Source: a bacterium
GTDB taxonomy: Bacteria > Patescibacteriota > CPR2 > UBA1875 > JAJYID01
Direction of reading: 5' to 3'
Assembly: GCA_021791015.1 (NCBI GenBank)
Contig: JAJYFH010000025.1
Location: 1-8,128 of the forward strand
DNA length: 8,128 nucleotides
Shown: positions 1-5,824 of the stretch, piece after piece
Position numbering within the stretch: position 1 is the stretch's first letter
Layout: every line of letters begins with the position of its first letter
Notes under the pieces: generated by a model
The model's database searches: none
What the model saw: the letters and a program-made list of their open reading frames with translations, nothing else
Told to the model about the DNA's origin: nothing
Program-made: the position numbers and the translations under genes

Positions 1-174
1 GACTATTCCACCGCGCGGGTTTTTTTCACTGCCTTTGACGGTCTTTTTCACAATATTTAAACCGTCTACGATAACCTTATTTGCTTTTGGCAGCACAGCT
101 GAAACTGTTCCGGTTTTTCCATTATCTTTGCCGGTTAGGATAGTTACTTGATCTCCTTTTTTTATCTTTGCCAT
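1..174 (-). CDS. rplX: 50S ribosomal protein uL24, N-terminal part (runs off the window)
   Basis: uL24 is an early assembly protein of the large subunit that binds the 5' domain of 23S rRNA. The window holds exactly 58 codons from the ATG at 172-174; the C-terminal half lies beyond the left edge. The translation starts MAKIKKGDQVTILTGKDNGK, which is the KOW motif typical of uL24 (residues about 5-32), followed by the usual IVDGLNIVKK strand and the NPRGGIV loop. A purine-rich AGAGGAAAG sequence lies a few bases upstream of the ATG and is a good ribosome binding site. It follows uL14 after a 48-base spacer filled with a 7-nt repeat, which is the canonical spc order. The identity is secure; the true length cannot be judged. 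Confidence 0.95.
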   Translation of the reverse strand, partial: MAKIKKGDQVTILTGKDNGKTGTVSAVLPKANKVIVDGLNIVKKTVKGSEKNPRGGIV

Positions 175-191
175 TTTATTTCTTTCCTCTT

Positions 192-226
192 TTGAAAATT
201 GAAAATTGTGAATTGATAATTGCTAC
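192..226. repeat. 7-nt degenerate tandem repeat in uL14-uL24 spacer
   Basis: On the + strand five consecutive 7-mers each begin with TTG: TTGAAAA twice, then TTGTGAA, TTGATAA and TTGCTAC. The last unit contains the uL14 stop codon (223-225, TAG on the minus strand). The array ends just short of the uL24 ribosome binding site. The periodicity is direct observation; the function is unknown. Confidence 0.8.
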
Positions 227-591
227 AGTACCTCCGGTGCTAGTGAAACGATTTTCATATAACCTCTTTCCCGAAGCTCTCTGGCGACTGGCCCAAAAAT
301 ACGAGTACCCCTGGGCTGGCCTGACTTATCTATAATAACTGCTGCATTGTCATCAAACTTAATGGTTGAACCGTCTTTCCTTCTGTTTTGATTTACAGTT
401 CGAACAACAACCGCCTTCACTACTTCCTTTTTCTTGACTGTTCCGCTTGGAATAGCAGTTTTGACGCTGGCAGTAATGACATCGCCTACACGGGCATACC
501 GTCTTCTTGTGCCACCCAAAACCTTGATGCACATAATTTCTTTTGCACCTGTGTTGTCTGCTATCTTTAATCTTGTCTGCTGTTGTACCAT
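223..591 (-). CDS. rplN: 50S ribosomal protein uL14
   Basis: uL14 sits at the subunit interface of the large subunit, contacts 16S rRNA helix 14 and forms part of the RsfS silencing-factor docking surface. At 122 residues the protein has the normal bacterial length. It begins MVQQQTRLKIADNTGAKEIM, a near-invariant family start, and carries the VRTVNQNRRKDGS segment, the IDKSGQPRGTRIFGPVAREL signature (about residues 87-106) and the terminal KIVSLAPEVL. The ATG overlaps the uS17 stop as TAATG, so translation is probably coupled; AAGGAAG lies upstream as ribosome binding site. The stop codon lies inside the first repeat unit of the spacer towards uL24. Confidence 0.98.
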   Translation of the reverse strand: MVQQQTRLKIADNTGAKEIMCIKVLGGTRRRYARVGDVITASVKTAIPSGTVKKKEVVKAVVVRTVNQNRRKDGSTIKFDDNAAVIIDKSGQPRGTRIFGPVARELRERGYMKIVSLAPEVL

Positions 592-833
592 TACTTTGCT
601 TCCTTATTATTTTCGACCACTTGCCATCTTTTATTTTTTGAAAGCGGCCTTATTTCTTCGATTTCTACCACATCACCTATTTTGCATTTGTTTTCATTAT
701 CATGCGCCATAAACTTGGTTGTGGTTTTATATTTCTTGCGGTAAATCGGATGGCTTTTCAAAGCTTCGACTTTGACTACCACGGATTTATCCATTTTGTC
801 AGAAACAACCGTTCCCTTTAGCCTTCTTTTCAT
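591..833 (-). CDS. rpsQ: 30S ribosomal protein uS17
   Basis: uS17 is a primary binder of the 5' domain of 16S rRNA and adopts an OB fold. At 80 residues it is of normal bacterial length. It begins MKRRLKGTVVSDKMDKSVVV and contains the family pattern HPIYRKKYKTTTKFMAHDEN-like (about residues 28-48), with GDVVEIEEIRPLSKNKRW near the C-terminus. A strong AAGGAGG ribosome binding site lies four bases before the ATG. The start overlaps the uL29 stop as ATGA and the stop overlaps the uL14 start as TAATG, so three genes are tightly coupled. Confidence 0.98.
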   Translation of the reverse strand: MKRRLKGTVVSDKMDKSVVVKVEALKSHPIYRKKYKTTTKFMAHDNENKCKIGDVVEIEEIRPLSKNKRWQVVENNKEAK

Positions 834-1051
834 TTGGCCTCCTTCTTATCGGATTCTTCTGCGGTCAGTTCTCTTTCTCTCTTAACCGTCAAGGCTCTTG
901 CCAGATCCTTTTTTAACTTTCTGATATCTCTCACCTTATTTGATTCTTTCGTGGCTACATCAAAATGAAGTTTGAGCAGCTTTTCCTTGCTATCTTTGAT
1001 GAACTTATCAAGTTCTTTGTCTTTTTTCTGCGCTATTTCCTTAATCTTCAT
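830..1051 (-). CDS. rpmC: 50S ribosomal protein uL29
   Basis: uL29 is a small two-helix hairpin protein at the peptide exit tunnel, next to uL23, where trigger factor and SRP dock. The 73-residue product is almost wholly helical and charged. It shows the KLHFDVATKES segment and the DIRKLKKDLARALTV motif that mark the family, then a short acidic/basic tail ending KKEAK. The stop is TGA within an ATGA overlap with uS17, which shows TGA is a stop here. The start overlaps the end of uL16 by 11 nt, and AGAGGAAAAG serves as ribosome binding site inside uL16. Confidence 0.96.
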   Translation of the reverse strand: MKIKEIAQKKDKELDKFIKDSKEKLLKLHFDVATKESNKVRDIRKLKKDLARALTVKRERELTAEESDKKEAK

Positions 1052-1469
1052 TCTTTTCCTCTTGCACTTTCTGAATTGTTTTTGTCTTCATGGGGAGTTT
1101 GTGGGAAGCGAGTCTCAAGGCTTCTCGCGCTGCTTCTTGGGAAATTCCATCCATTTCAAAAATGATTCTGCCGGGCTTTACGACAAACACGAAGTGATCC
1201 GGTGATCCCTTTCCGCTGCCCATCCTAGTTTCATTTGGTTTCTTGGTGACGGGTTTGTCGGGAAAAACCCTAATCCAAATCTTACCGCCCCTTTTAACAG
1301 ATCGAGTCATTGCCCTTCTGGCAGCTTCTATCTGCCTTGAGGTAAGCCAAGCCGGCTCGACAGCCTTTAAAGCATATTTGCCAAATGAAATCTGATTTCC
1401 CCTGTTGGCTTTGCCTGTTTGGGGGTTTTTCTGGCTCTTCCTGAATTTTGTTTTCTTTGGCATTAACAT
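1041..1469 (-). CDS. rplP: 50S ribosomal protein uL16
   Basis: uL16 binds near the A-site tRNA elbow and helps organise the peptidyl-transferase centre. Length (142) is normal. The start MLMPKKTKFRKSQK matches the family's MLMPKR-type start, so the first ATG (1467-1469) is preferred to the one two codons later. Recognisable blocks are AARRAMTRSVKRGGKIWIRV (about residues 49-68), the KPVTKKP loop, RMGSGKGSPDHF (82-93; most relatives have a YW pair near here) and VVKPGRIIFEMDGI. An AGGAG and a closer AAGG lie upstream of the ATG. The 3' end overlaps uL29 by 11 nt. The gene is preceded by a repeat-filled spacer after uS3. Confidence 0.97.
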   Translation of the reverse strand: MLMPKKTKFRKSQKNPQTGKANRGNQISFGKYALKAVEPAWLTSRQIEAARRAMTRSVKRGGKIWIRVFPDKPVTKKPNETRMGSGKGSPDHFVFVVKPGRIIFEMDGISQEAAREALRLASHKLPMKTKTIQKVQEEKNED

Positions 1470-1484
1470 TTTATCGCCTTGCTC

Positions 1485-1556
1485 CTATTGGTTATTGGGT
1501 TAATGGGATTTTCCTCTGACCTACCCACCAACTAACCGACTAACCTATTTACCTAT
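1485..1556. repeat. 8-nt repeat array with orientation flip in uS3-uL16 spacer
   Basis: Nine consecutive 8-mers can be laid out on the + strand. The first three are CTATTGGT, TATTGGGT, TAATGGGA; after the pivot TTTTCCTC come TGACCTAC, CCACCAAC, TAACCGAC, TAACCTAT and TTACCTAT, which resemble the reverse complement of the first group. The two halves can therefore pair imperfectly: GGTTATTGGGTTA against TAACCGACTAACC matches at 11 of 13 positions. The uS3 stop (1545-1547) and its last four codons lie inside the array. Confidence 0.8.
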
Positions 1557-2204
1557 ATTGTCTCCCGCTCTATTTTTGGTTGTCCCTCCCATATAAATCC
1601 AAACCTTTATACCGATAATTCCATAAGTTGTGTGGGCTCTGGCTGTGCCGTAATCTATATCTGCGCGGATCGTCTGAAGAGGTATCTTGCCTTCAGAGGT
1701 AAACTCGCGCCTGGCAATCTCTGCGCCGTTTAGCCTTCCGGCAACCATTACTTTAACTCCTTTTGCGCCGGCCTTTAAAGCCTTATCAACGGATTGTTTG
1801 ACGGCTCTTTTGTAAGCCATTCTTCTCTCAAGCTGAGAAGCTATATTCTCGGCAACAAGCTTTGGATTTACTTCTGCGTTTCTTACTTCCTGAATATTTA
1901 TATCTTTTAACTGCGTTGAAATGATCTTCTGCAAATTCTTTTTTAGCTCTACTGCGCCAGATCCACCGCGGCCTATCAAGACGCCGGGCCTTGAGGTGAA
2001 GATGTTTACAGACACTTGAGTCGCATTTCTTTCAATCTCAACTCTTGCGATACCGGCTTTTCTTTCCAGGTTTTTAGCTAGGTATTCTCGGATTTTTCTG
2101 TCTTCATGCAAATACTTGGCATAATCTTTTTCGCTATACCACTTCGAAGACCAGTTTTTATTGATCTGTAATCTAAAGCTTATCGGGCTGACCTTGTGAC
2201 CCAT
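1545..2204 (-). CDS. rpsC: 30S ribosomal protein uS3
   Basis: uS3 forms part of the mRNA entry channel of the small subunit, with uS4 and uS5, and contributes helicase activity. The 219-residue product begins MGHKVSPISFRLQINKNWSS, as usual. It has an N-terminal KH type 2 domain with the GxxG loop as GRGG (about residues 78-81), and the C-terminal domain with VMVAGRLNGAEIARREF (152-168), GKIPLQTIRADIDYG (172-186) and IGIKVWIYMG. Its ATG overlaps the uL22 stop as TAATG, with GGGAGAAG as ribosome binding site. The final residues NIGK are encoded by repeat units of the following spacer, so the extreme C-terminus looks repeat-derived. Confidence 0.98.
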   Translation of the reverse strand: MGHKVSPISFRLQINKNWSSKWYSEKDYAKYLHEDRKIREYLAKNLERKAGIARVEIERNATQVSVNIFTSRPGVLIGRGGSGAVELKKNLQKIISTQLKDINIQEVRNAEVNPKLVAENIASQLERRMAYKRAVKQSVDKALKAGAKGVKVMVAGRLNGAEIARREFTSEGKIPLQTIRADIDYGTARAHTTYGIIGIKVWIYMGGTTKNRAGDNIGK

Positions 2205-2680
2205 TATTTCTTCTCCCTTTGTTTAGCTTCCGGCTTCTCTGATTTTGGTTTGTTATCTTTCTTATCTTCTGCCTTAACAGCTTTCTTTTCTGCCACTTTC
2301 TTTGTTTCTTTATTTTTTAATTTCGAATCTTTAATTTTTATTTGATCCTCTTCCCCCTCTACAACTATCGTTACATGAGCGGTCCTTTTGCGGATAGCGC
2401 TTGCCATACCTCTCGCTCTTGGCCTGTGCCTTTTGAGCGTCGGACCTTCATCAACCATAATTTCAGATATCACTAAATCGTCTTTATTCATTGAAAAATT
2501 GTTTTCGGCATTTGCGACAGCTGACTTAAGGGTTTTCTCGATCAATTTTGCCGCCTTTTTAGGGGTAAATTTCAAAATACCAAAAGCCTCGTTAGCTTTC
2601 CTGCCTCTAACCATATCCGCAACGAGCCTCGTTTTACGCGCTGATATTCTATTGTACTTTGATACTGCCTTCGTTTTCAT
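2204..2680 (-). CDS. rplV: 50S ribosomal protein uL22 with long lysine/glutamate-rich C-terminal tail
   Basis: uL22 contacts all 23S rRNA domains and its beta-hairpin lines the exit tunnel; hairpin changes affect macrolide binding. The canonical body occupies about residues 1-108: YNRISARKTRLVADMVRGRK at 9-28, the NAENN segment, VDEGPTLKRHRPRARG (76-91; hairpin tip) and the AHVTIVVEGE end. At 158 residues it is about 45-50 longer than the usual 110. The extra part (about 109-158) is almost only K, E, D, A and is predicted disordered. Such tails are common in small-genome bacteria. The ATG abuts the repeat spacer after uS19; the stop overlaps uS3 as TAATG. Confidence 0.96.
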   Translation of the reverse strand: MKTKAVSKYNRISARKTRLVADMVRGRKANEAFGILKFTPKKAAKLIEKTLKSAVANAENNFSMNKDDLVISEIMVDEGPTLKRHRPRARGMASAIRKRTAHVTIVVEGEEDQIKIKDSKLKNKETKKVAEKKAVKAEDKKDNKPKSEKPEAKQREKK

Positions 2681-2719
2681 TTCCCTAATTTCCTAATCCC
2701 TAATTAACTAGTTAACCTT
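2681..2719. repeat. 7-8-nt repeat and palindrome in uS19-uL22 spacer
   Basis: On the + strand the units TTCCCTAA, TTTCCTAA and TCCCTAA are followed by TTAACTAG and TTAACCTT. The core TTAACTAGTTAA (2704-2715) is a perfect 12-base palindrome. The array touches the uL22 start codon on one side and contains the uS19 stop (2712-2714) on the other. On the mRNA the units read TTAGGGA-like, so the last one may double as the uL22 ribosome binding site. Confidence 0.7.
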
Positions 2720-2990
2720 TTCTTTGTTCCTTTGCCATCTTCCCGCCGTGCCCTCTAAACTTGCGGGTTATAGAAAATTCACCCAGCTTATGTCCGACCA
2801 TATCCTCTGTCACAAAAACCGGAATGTGATCTTTGCCGTTGTGAACGCCAAATGTGTGCCCTACCATTTCCGGAGAAATAGTTGAAGCGCGAGCCCAAGT
2901 CTTTATAACTTTCTTATCATTCCCAAGCGCCGCAACCTTCTTCAGCAGCTTTTCATCTACATATGGCCCCTTTTTCAGTGATCTAGACAT
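2712..2990 (-). CDS. rpsS: 30S ribosomal protein uS19
   Basis: uS19 is in the small-subunit head, where it contacts the A-site finger and uS13. The protein is 92 residues, the normal length, and starts MSRSLKKGPYVDEKLLKKV. It has the ARASTISPEMVGHTFGVHNG block (about residues 34-53), then HIPVFVTEDMVGHKLGEF and the TRKFRGHGG signature. AAGGAG about ten bases before the ATG is a good ribosome binding site. It lies between uL2 and uL22, the invariant S10-operon order. Both flanking junctions are repeat-bearing spacers, whereas most neighbouring genes overlap. Confidence 0.98.
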   Translation of the reverse strand: MSRSLKKGPYVDEKLLKKVAALGNDKKVIKTWARASTISPEMVGHTFGVHNGKDHIPVFVTEDMVGHKLGEFSITRKFRGHGGKMAKEQRKG

Positions 2991-3010
2991 CGTCGCTCCA
3001 CTCCTTCTCT

Positions 3011-3110
3011 ACTAATTACTTATCTCAGACGAATCTACTATTTTACTTATAAATCATGAATTTGTATCTTTATTCGTAATATTGCAGATTCGTTTAAAAT
3101 TCGTAATCCG
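3011..3110. repeat. ATTCGT/ACGAAT-rich inverted repeats in uL2-uS19 spacer
   Basis: This is the longest spacer within the operon (123 bases between the genes). ATTCGTAAT occurs twice, exactly 27 bases apart (3072-3080 and 3099-3107), with a related ATTCGTTTA between them. The inverse motif ACGAATCT (3029-3036) pairs with AGATTCGT (3086-3093). As in other spacers of this operon, one half carries the unit in one orientation and the other half mostly its complement, but the periodicity is looser. Confidence 0.55.
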
Positions 3111-3113
3111 TAA

Positions 3114-3941
3114 CTATCTTTTCCTTCCTCTTACGATCATTTTGCTTGACTTTGCTTTTCTGTTTCTGGTTTTAAATCCAAGCGCCGGCATACCCCAAGG
3201 TGTTTTCGGATGAACCAGGCCGATATCTGTTCCGCCTTCACCACCGCCATGCGGATGATCAACCGGATTCATGGCCTTACCTCTTACGGTCGGACGAATG
3301 CCCATATGTCTTTTTCGGCCGGCCTTGCCAACTTTAATATTTTTGTGCTCGGCATTTGAAACTTCACCTATAGACGCCAAGCATCTCTCGTCAACTAATC
3401 TTTGCTCTCCTGAAGGGAGCTTTATCTGAACATACTTGCCTTCTTTTGCCATTAACTGAATCTTTGTACCGGCGCTCCTGGCAAGCTGTCCGCCTCTCCC
3501 GGGAGTCAGCTCCACATTGTAAATAGTGGTTCCGACGGGAATGTCTTTTAGCACCAGCCTGTTTCCAGATCTCACTTCCGCTCCCTCACCAGCGACAATC
3601 TTCTTGCCAACTTTGGAACCTTTGGGGGCTATCATATAAAACTTCGAGTTATCTTCCCTTTCAACTAAAGCAATTCTAGCGTTTCGATTGGGATCGTATT
3701 CAATCGCTGTAATCTTGCCTTCCAGATTCCCCGACATCTTGAAATCAATCAATCGATACTTTCTCTTGGCGCCGCCGCCTTGGTGCCTGACGGTAATTTT
3801 CCCTTGCCCGTTTCGTCCTGAATTTTTCTTTAGCGGCACCACCAAAGATCTCTCCGGACTCTTCTTTGTGATGTCCGCGAAGTCATCCATGCTCATTCTG
3901 CGCCTTGCGTTTGACGTCGGTTTGACCTTTTTTACTGCCAT
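3114..3941 (-). CDS. rplB: 50S ribosomal protein uL2
   Basis: uL2 is a primary 23S rRNA binder needed for subunit association and peptidyl transfer. At 275 residues it is of normal length. Visible are the RNA-binding N-terminal domain with KITVRHQGGGAKRKYRLIDF (about residues 48-67), YDPNRNARIALV, the SH3-like domain with NVELTPGRGGQLARSAGT (142-159), and the C-terminal MNPVDHPHGGGEGGTDIG block. The latter contains a histidine at position 229, equivalent to the functionally important His of E. coli L2. The start overlaps the uL23 stop as TAATG, with AAAGGA as ribosome binding site. Confidence 0.98.
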   Translation of the reverse strand: MAVKKVKPTSNARRRMSMDDFADITKKSPERSLVVPLKKNSGRNGQGKITVRHQGGGAKRKYRLIDFKMSGNLEGKITAIEYDPNRNARIALVEREDNSKFYMIAPKGSKVGKKIVAGEGAEVRSGNRLVLKDIPVGTTIYNVELTPGRGGQLARSAGTKIQLMAKEGKYVQIKLPSGEQRLVDERCLASIGEVSNAEHKNIKVGKAGRKRHMGIRPTVRGKAMNPVDHPHGGGEGGTDIGLVHPKTPWGMPALGFKTRNRKAKSSKMIVRGRKR

Positions 3942-4225
3942 TATATTCCTTTAAATTCCTCTATTTTATCGCCGGCTTTCAGCGTGACATACGCCTTTTT
4001 GAAATCCGATCTTTTGCCATACTTTCTGCCGACTCTTTTGACTTTTCCTTTTACGACAACTGTTCTAACGTTTACAACCGTTACCTTAAAAAGTTTTTCT
4101 ATTGTCCCCGCTATTTCAATCTTGTTTGCATCCATGTCAACAACAAATACATACTTTCCTTCTTCTGCCTTAGCGAAGCTTTTCTCGCTGATAACCGGTT
4201 TCTTTAAAATGCCTAGCATCTCCAT
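3941..4225 (-). CDS. rplW: 50S ribosomal protein uL23
   Basis: uL23 stands at the exit-tunnel mouth and is the main docking site for trigger factor and SRP. The protein is 94 residues, normal for bacteria. It carries ILKKPVISEKSFAKAEEGKY (about residues 6-25), the VDMDANKIEIAGTIEKLFKV block, VVNVRTVVVKGKVKRVGR and the KKAYVTLKAGDKIEEF end. The ATG overlaps the uL4 stop as TAATG and a strong GGGGAGG sits seven bases upstream. A second in-frame ATG two codons on (MEM) is possible but less well spaced. Confidence 0.97.
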   Translation of the reverse strand: MEMLGILKKPVISEKSFAKAEEGKYVFVVDMDANKIEIAGTIEKLFKVTVVNVRTVVVKGKVKRVGRKYGKRSDFKKAYVTLKAGDKIEEFKGI

Positions 4226-4842
4226 TATTTTGCCTCCCCACTAAGCATCTTTAAACTCTCGCCGATAAAAACCACTTTTCTTGCCCACGTAACATCATAT
4301 GCGTTTAGGTTTTTGTAATTTACCATTTTGACACCCGGCAAGTTTCGGACGCTCTTTTCTACGTTTTCATCATTTTCCTCAACAACTATCAGTGTGTTTC
4401 TGTTTAAGTCCAGTTTCTTTAGCAAATTTGCAAACACCTTGGTGCTTGGCTTCTCCATCTTTATCTCGCGAAGAGCCAAAATGTCTGCATCTTTTTTTGT
4501 CCTAAGCGCGGACATGAGAGCTGCATTTCTTTTTTTCTTTGGCATATTTAGCTTATAGTTTTGCGTGCCGGTCGGACCAAATGTTACTCCTCCGCCTCTC
4601 CATATTGGCGATCTTGAGGAGCCTGCTCTCGCGCGGCCTGTTCCTTTTTGTCTCCACGGCTTCTTGCCGCCGCCGGAAACTTCAGATCTGTCAAGAGTCT
4701 TTGCGCCTGCCTGTCTCTTATTTGATTGAATTATGTGCAAAGCCTCAGCAAGTAAAGCTTCATTTACTTCTCCATCAAAAACTTTAGTACTTATCGTACT
4801 TTCTGTTTTCTTGCCTGTTTTGTCGTAAACTGCTACTTTCAT
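4225..4842 (-). CDS. rplD: 50S ribosomal protein uL4
   Basis: uL4 binds domain I of 23S rRNA and its long loop reaches the exit tunnel; in E. coli it also represses the S10 operon through the mRNA leader. At 205 residues it is normal in size. The loop is intact: SGGGKKPWRQKGTGRARAGS (about residues 56-75), then SPIWRGGGVTFGP. The body follows with LNMPKKKRNAALMSAL and VFIGESLKML near the end. A GGGAG motif lies four bases before the ATG. It is the second gene after the structured leader, so feedback by uL4 on that leader is a reasonable but untested idea. Confidence 0.97.
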   Translation of the reverse strand: MKVAVYDKTGKKTESTISTKVFDGEVNEALLAEALHIIQSNKRQAGAKTLDRSEVSGGGKKPWRQKGTGRARAGSSRSPIWRGGGVTFGPTGTQNYKLNMPKKKRNAALMSALRTKKDADILALREIKMEKPSTKVFANLLKKLDLNRNTLIVVEENDENVEKSVRNLPGVKMVNYKNLNAYDVTWARKVVFIGESLKMLSGEAK

Positions 4843-4856
4843 TAATCTCCCAGTTT

Positions 4857-4920
4857 AATTAGGAACTTAGTTGATTAGGTAATTAGGTTTTCCTAGTTAC
4901 CTAATCCCTAGTTTCCTGTG
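4857..4920. repeat. 8-nt repeat array with orientation flip in uL3-uL4 spacer
   Basis: Eight 8-mers on the + strand: AATTAGGA, ACTTAGTT, GATTAGGT, AATTAGGT, then TTTCCTAG, TTACCTAA, TCCCTAGT, TTCCTGTG. The second half resembles the reverse complement of the first. At the centre ATTAGGTAATTAGG (4874-4887) and CCTAGTTACCTAAT (4892-4905) form a 14-bp stem with one mismatch and a 4-nt loop. The uL3 stop (4901-4903) and its last six codons lie within the array. No U-run follows, so it is not a standard terminator. Confidence 0.8.
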
Positions 4921-5518
4921 TACCTCTTATTAAGATTAATCCTTTTTTGGGTCCCGGTACTGCGCCTTTAATTGCCAAAGTGTTCTTCTCTGCATCTACC
5001 TTTTCGATTGTTAAATTTTTAACCGTTGCCTTAGCATGGCCCATCTGACCGGGCAACTTTCTCCCTTTAAAAACATGCTGCGGATACATAGCCCCGATAG
5101 AGCCGGGTCTTCGCTGATTTCTTGAACCGTGAGTCATGGGACCGCGATGGAAGTTGTGCCTCTTGATCGTTCCGGCAAATCCTTTTCCTTTGCTTACGCC
5201 TGTAACATGGATTTTTTCTCCTTCTTTGAAAACATCGCATGTTATAGCGTCACCAACCTTCATATCCTCGCCTTTGATTTTTACTTCTTTCAAAAATCTC
5301 GGCTTTGATCCTGATTTTCTTAAATGGCCGAGAATCGGCTTTGAAAGTTTCTTGGTTTCGCCAAATCCAATCTGCATGGCCTCGTAACCGTCTTTCTCGG
5401 TGTTTCTGATTTGTGTGACCACACACGGGCCCGCCTCTACCAATGTGACAGGAACCATCTCGCCGTTTTTGCCGAAATAGTTTGTCATTCCAATTTTTTT
5501 GCCCAGTATCGCTTTCAT
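4901..5518 (-). CDS. rplC: 50S ribosomal protein uL3
   Basis: uL3 is an assembly-initiator protein whose loop approaches the peptidyl-transferase centre. With ATG at 5516-5518 the product is 205 residues, a usual bacterial length, and starts MKAILGKKIGMTNYFGKNGE. A TTG three codons earlier is in frame but the family start favours the ATG. Visible blocks are GVSKGKGFAGTIKRHNF (about residues 107-123), GPMTHGSRNQRRPGSIGAMY (126-145, the central extension), GRKLPGQMGHAKATVKNL and GAVPGPKKGLILI. No clear Shine-Dalgarno precedes the ATG, in contrast to most genes downstream. It is the first gene after the operon promoter and long leader; no rpsJ precedes it. Its last residues are encoded by spacer repeat units. 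Confidence 0.97.
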   Translation of the reverse strand: MKAILGKKIGMTNYFGKNGEMVPVTLVEAGPCVVTQIRNTEKDGYEAMQIGFGETKKLSKPILGHLRKSGSKPRFLKEVKIKGEDMKVGDAITCDVFKEGEKIHVTGVSKGKGFAGTIKRHNFHRGPMTHGSRNQRRPGSIGAMYPQHVFKGRKLPGQMGHAKATVKNLTIEKVDAEKNTLAIKGAVPGPKKGLILIRGTQETRD

Positions 5519-5818
5519 TTTTCGCAACTAAAATTTCTTCGACATACCGACAGTTTCCCCGGAACCTTTTCAAAATCTCATGTCGAGATAAAACTTGTCA
5601 AATTTTTAGCGAAAACCGAGCTTTGTGAGAAGACATATTGAAACATGTCGACAAACAATAAGCGGTTTGCAGCAGAAATTTGAAAGTTTTTTCCGACAAG
5701 CAAATACTTTTTACTATGCGATGAGATTTTAAAAAGGTTCTGGGACTTGTCAGCACCCCGTTTGTTTTAATATTATTTCTTTGTTATTTTGCGGGAATTA
5801 ATCCCTAAAAAATAAACT
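5519..5818 (-). promoter_or_regulatory. Long structured 5' leader of the ribosomal operon, candidate cis-regulatory RNA
   Basis: The leader runs from the predicted transcription start (about 5818) to the uL3 ATG, about 300 nt with no credible ORF. Its 5' arm (5721-5751) and 3' arm (5549-5581) are nearly complementary. AAAATCTCAT pairs with ATGAGATTTT without error, and the helix goes on through TTTTT/GAAAA with one G-U, GAACC/GGTTC, a mismatch, CCC/GGG and a bulged GACAAGT/ACTGTC. Inside are CTTGTC/GACAAG (5695-5700 with 5594-5599) and two adjacent small hairpins (5652-5669 and 5632-5649). This nested layout resembles ribosomal-protein autoregulatory leaders. I recognise no known RNA family; a MITE-like insertion is the alternative. 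Confidence 0.55.
5549..5751. repeat. Long imperfect inverted repeat (arms 5549-5581 and 5721-5751)
   Basis: On the + strand the left arm begins GACAGTTTCCCCGGAACC and the right arm read as its reverse complement begins GACAAGTCCCAGAACC; both then continue through a T-rich run to AAAATCTCAT. The arms enclose 139 bases. The size (about 200 bp) and end-to-end inverted repeats would suit a non-autonomous transposable element, but I see no clear target-site duplication at the ends. Confidence 0.75.
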
Positions 5819-5824
5819 TGTAAA

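Noticed and set aside
1485..1556. CRISPR array
   Set aside because: Units are 8 nt, degenerate and have no spacers between them.
2681..2703. Telomere-like TTAGGG repeats
   Set aside because: The units are irregular (7-8 nt) and restricted to a 39-base spacer; they belong to the general spacer-repeat pattern.
5250..5573. Open frame of 107 codons on the minus strand overlapping the start of rplC
   Set aside because: It is the out-of-frame shadow of uL3, with arginine-rich nonsense composition and no family resemblance.
5595..5600. Perfect TTGACA on the minus strand inside the leader, as a second promoter for rplC
   Set aside because: No acceptable -10 box lies 16-18 bases downstream (only AGATTT/GATTTT), and the hexamer is explained by pairing with CTTGTC in the leader helix.
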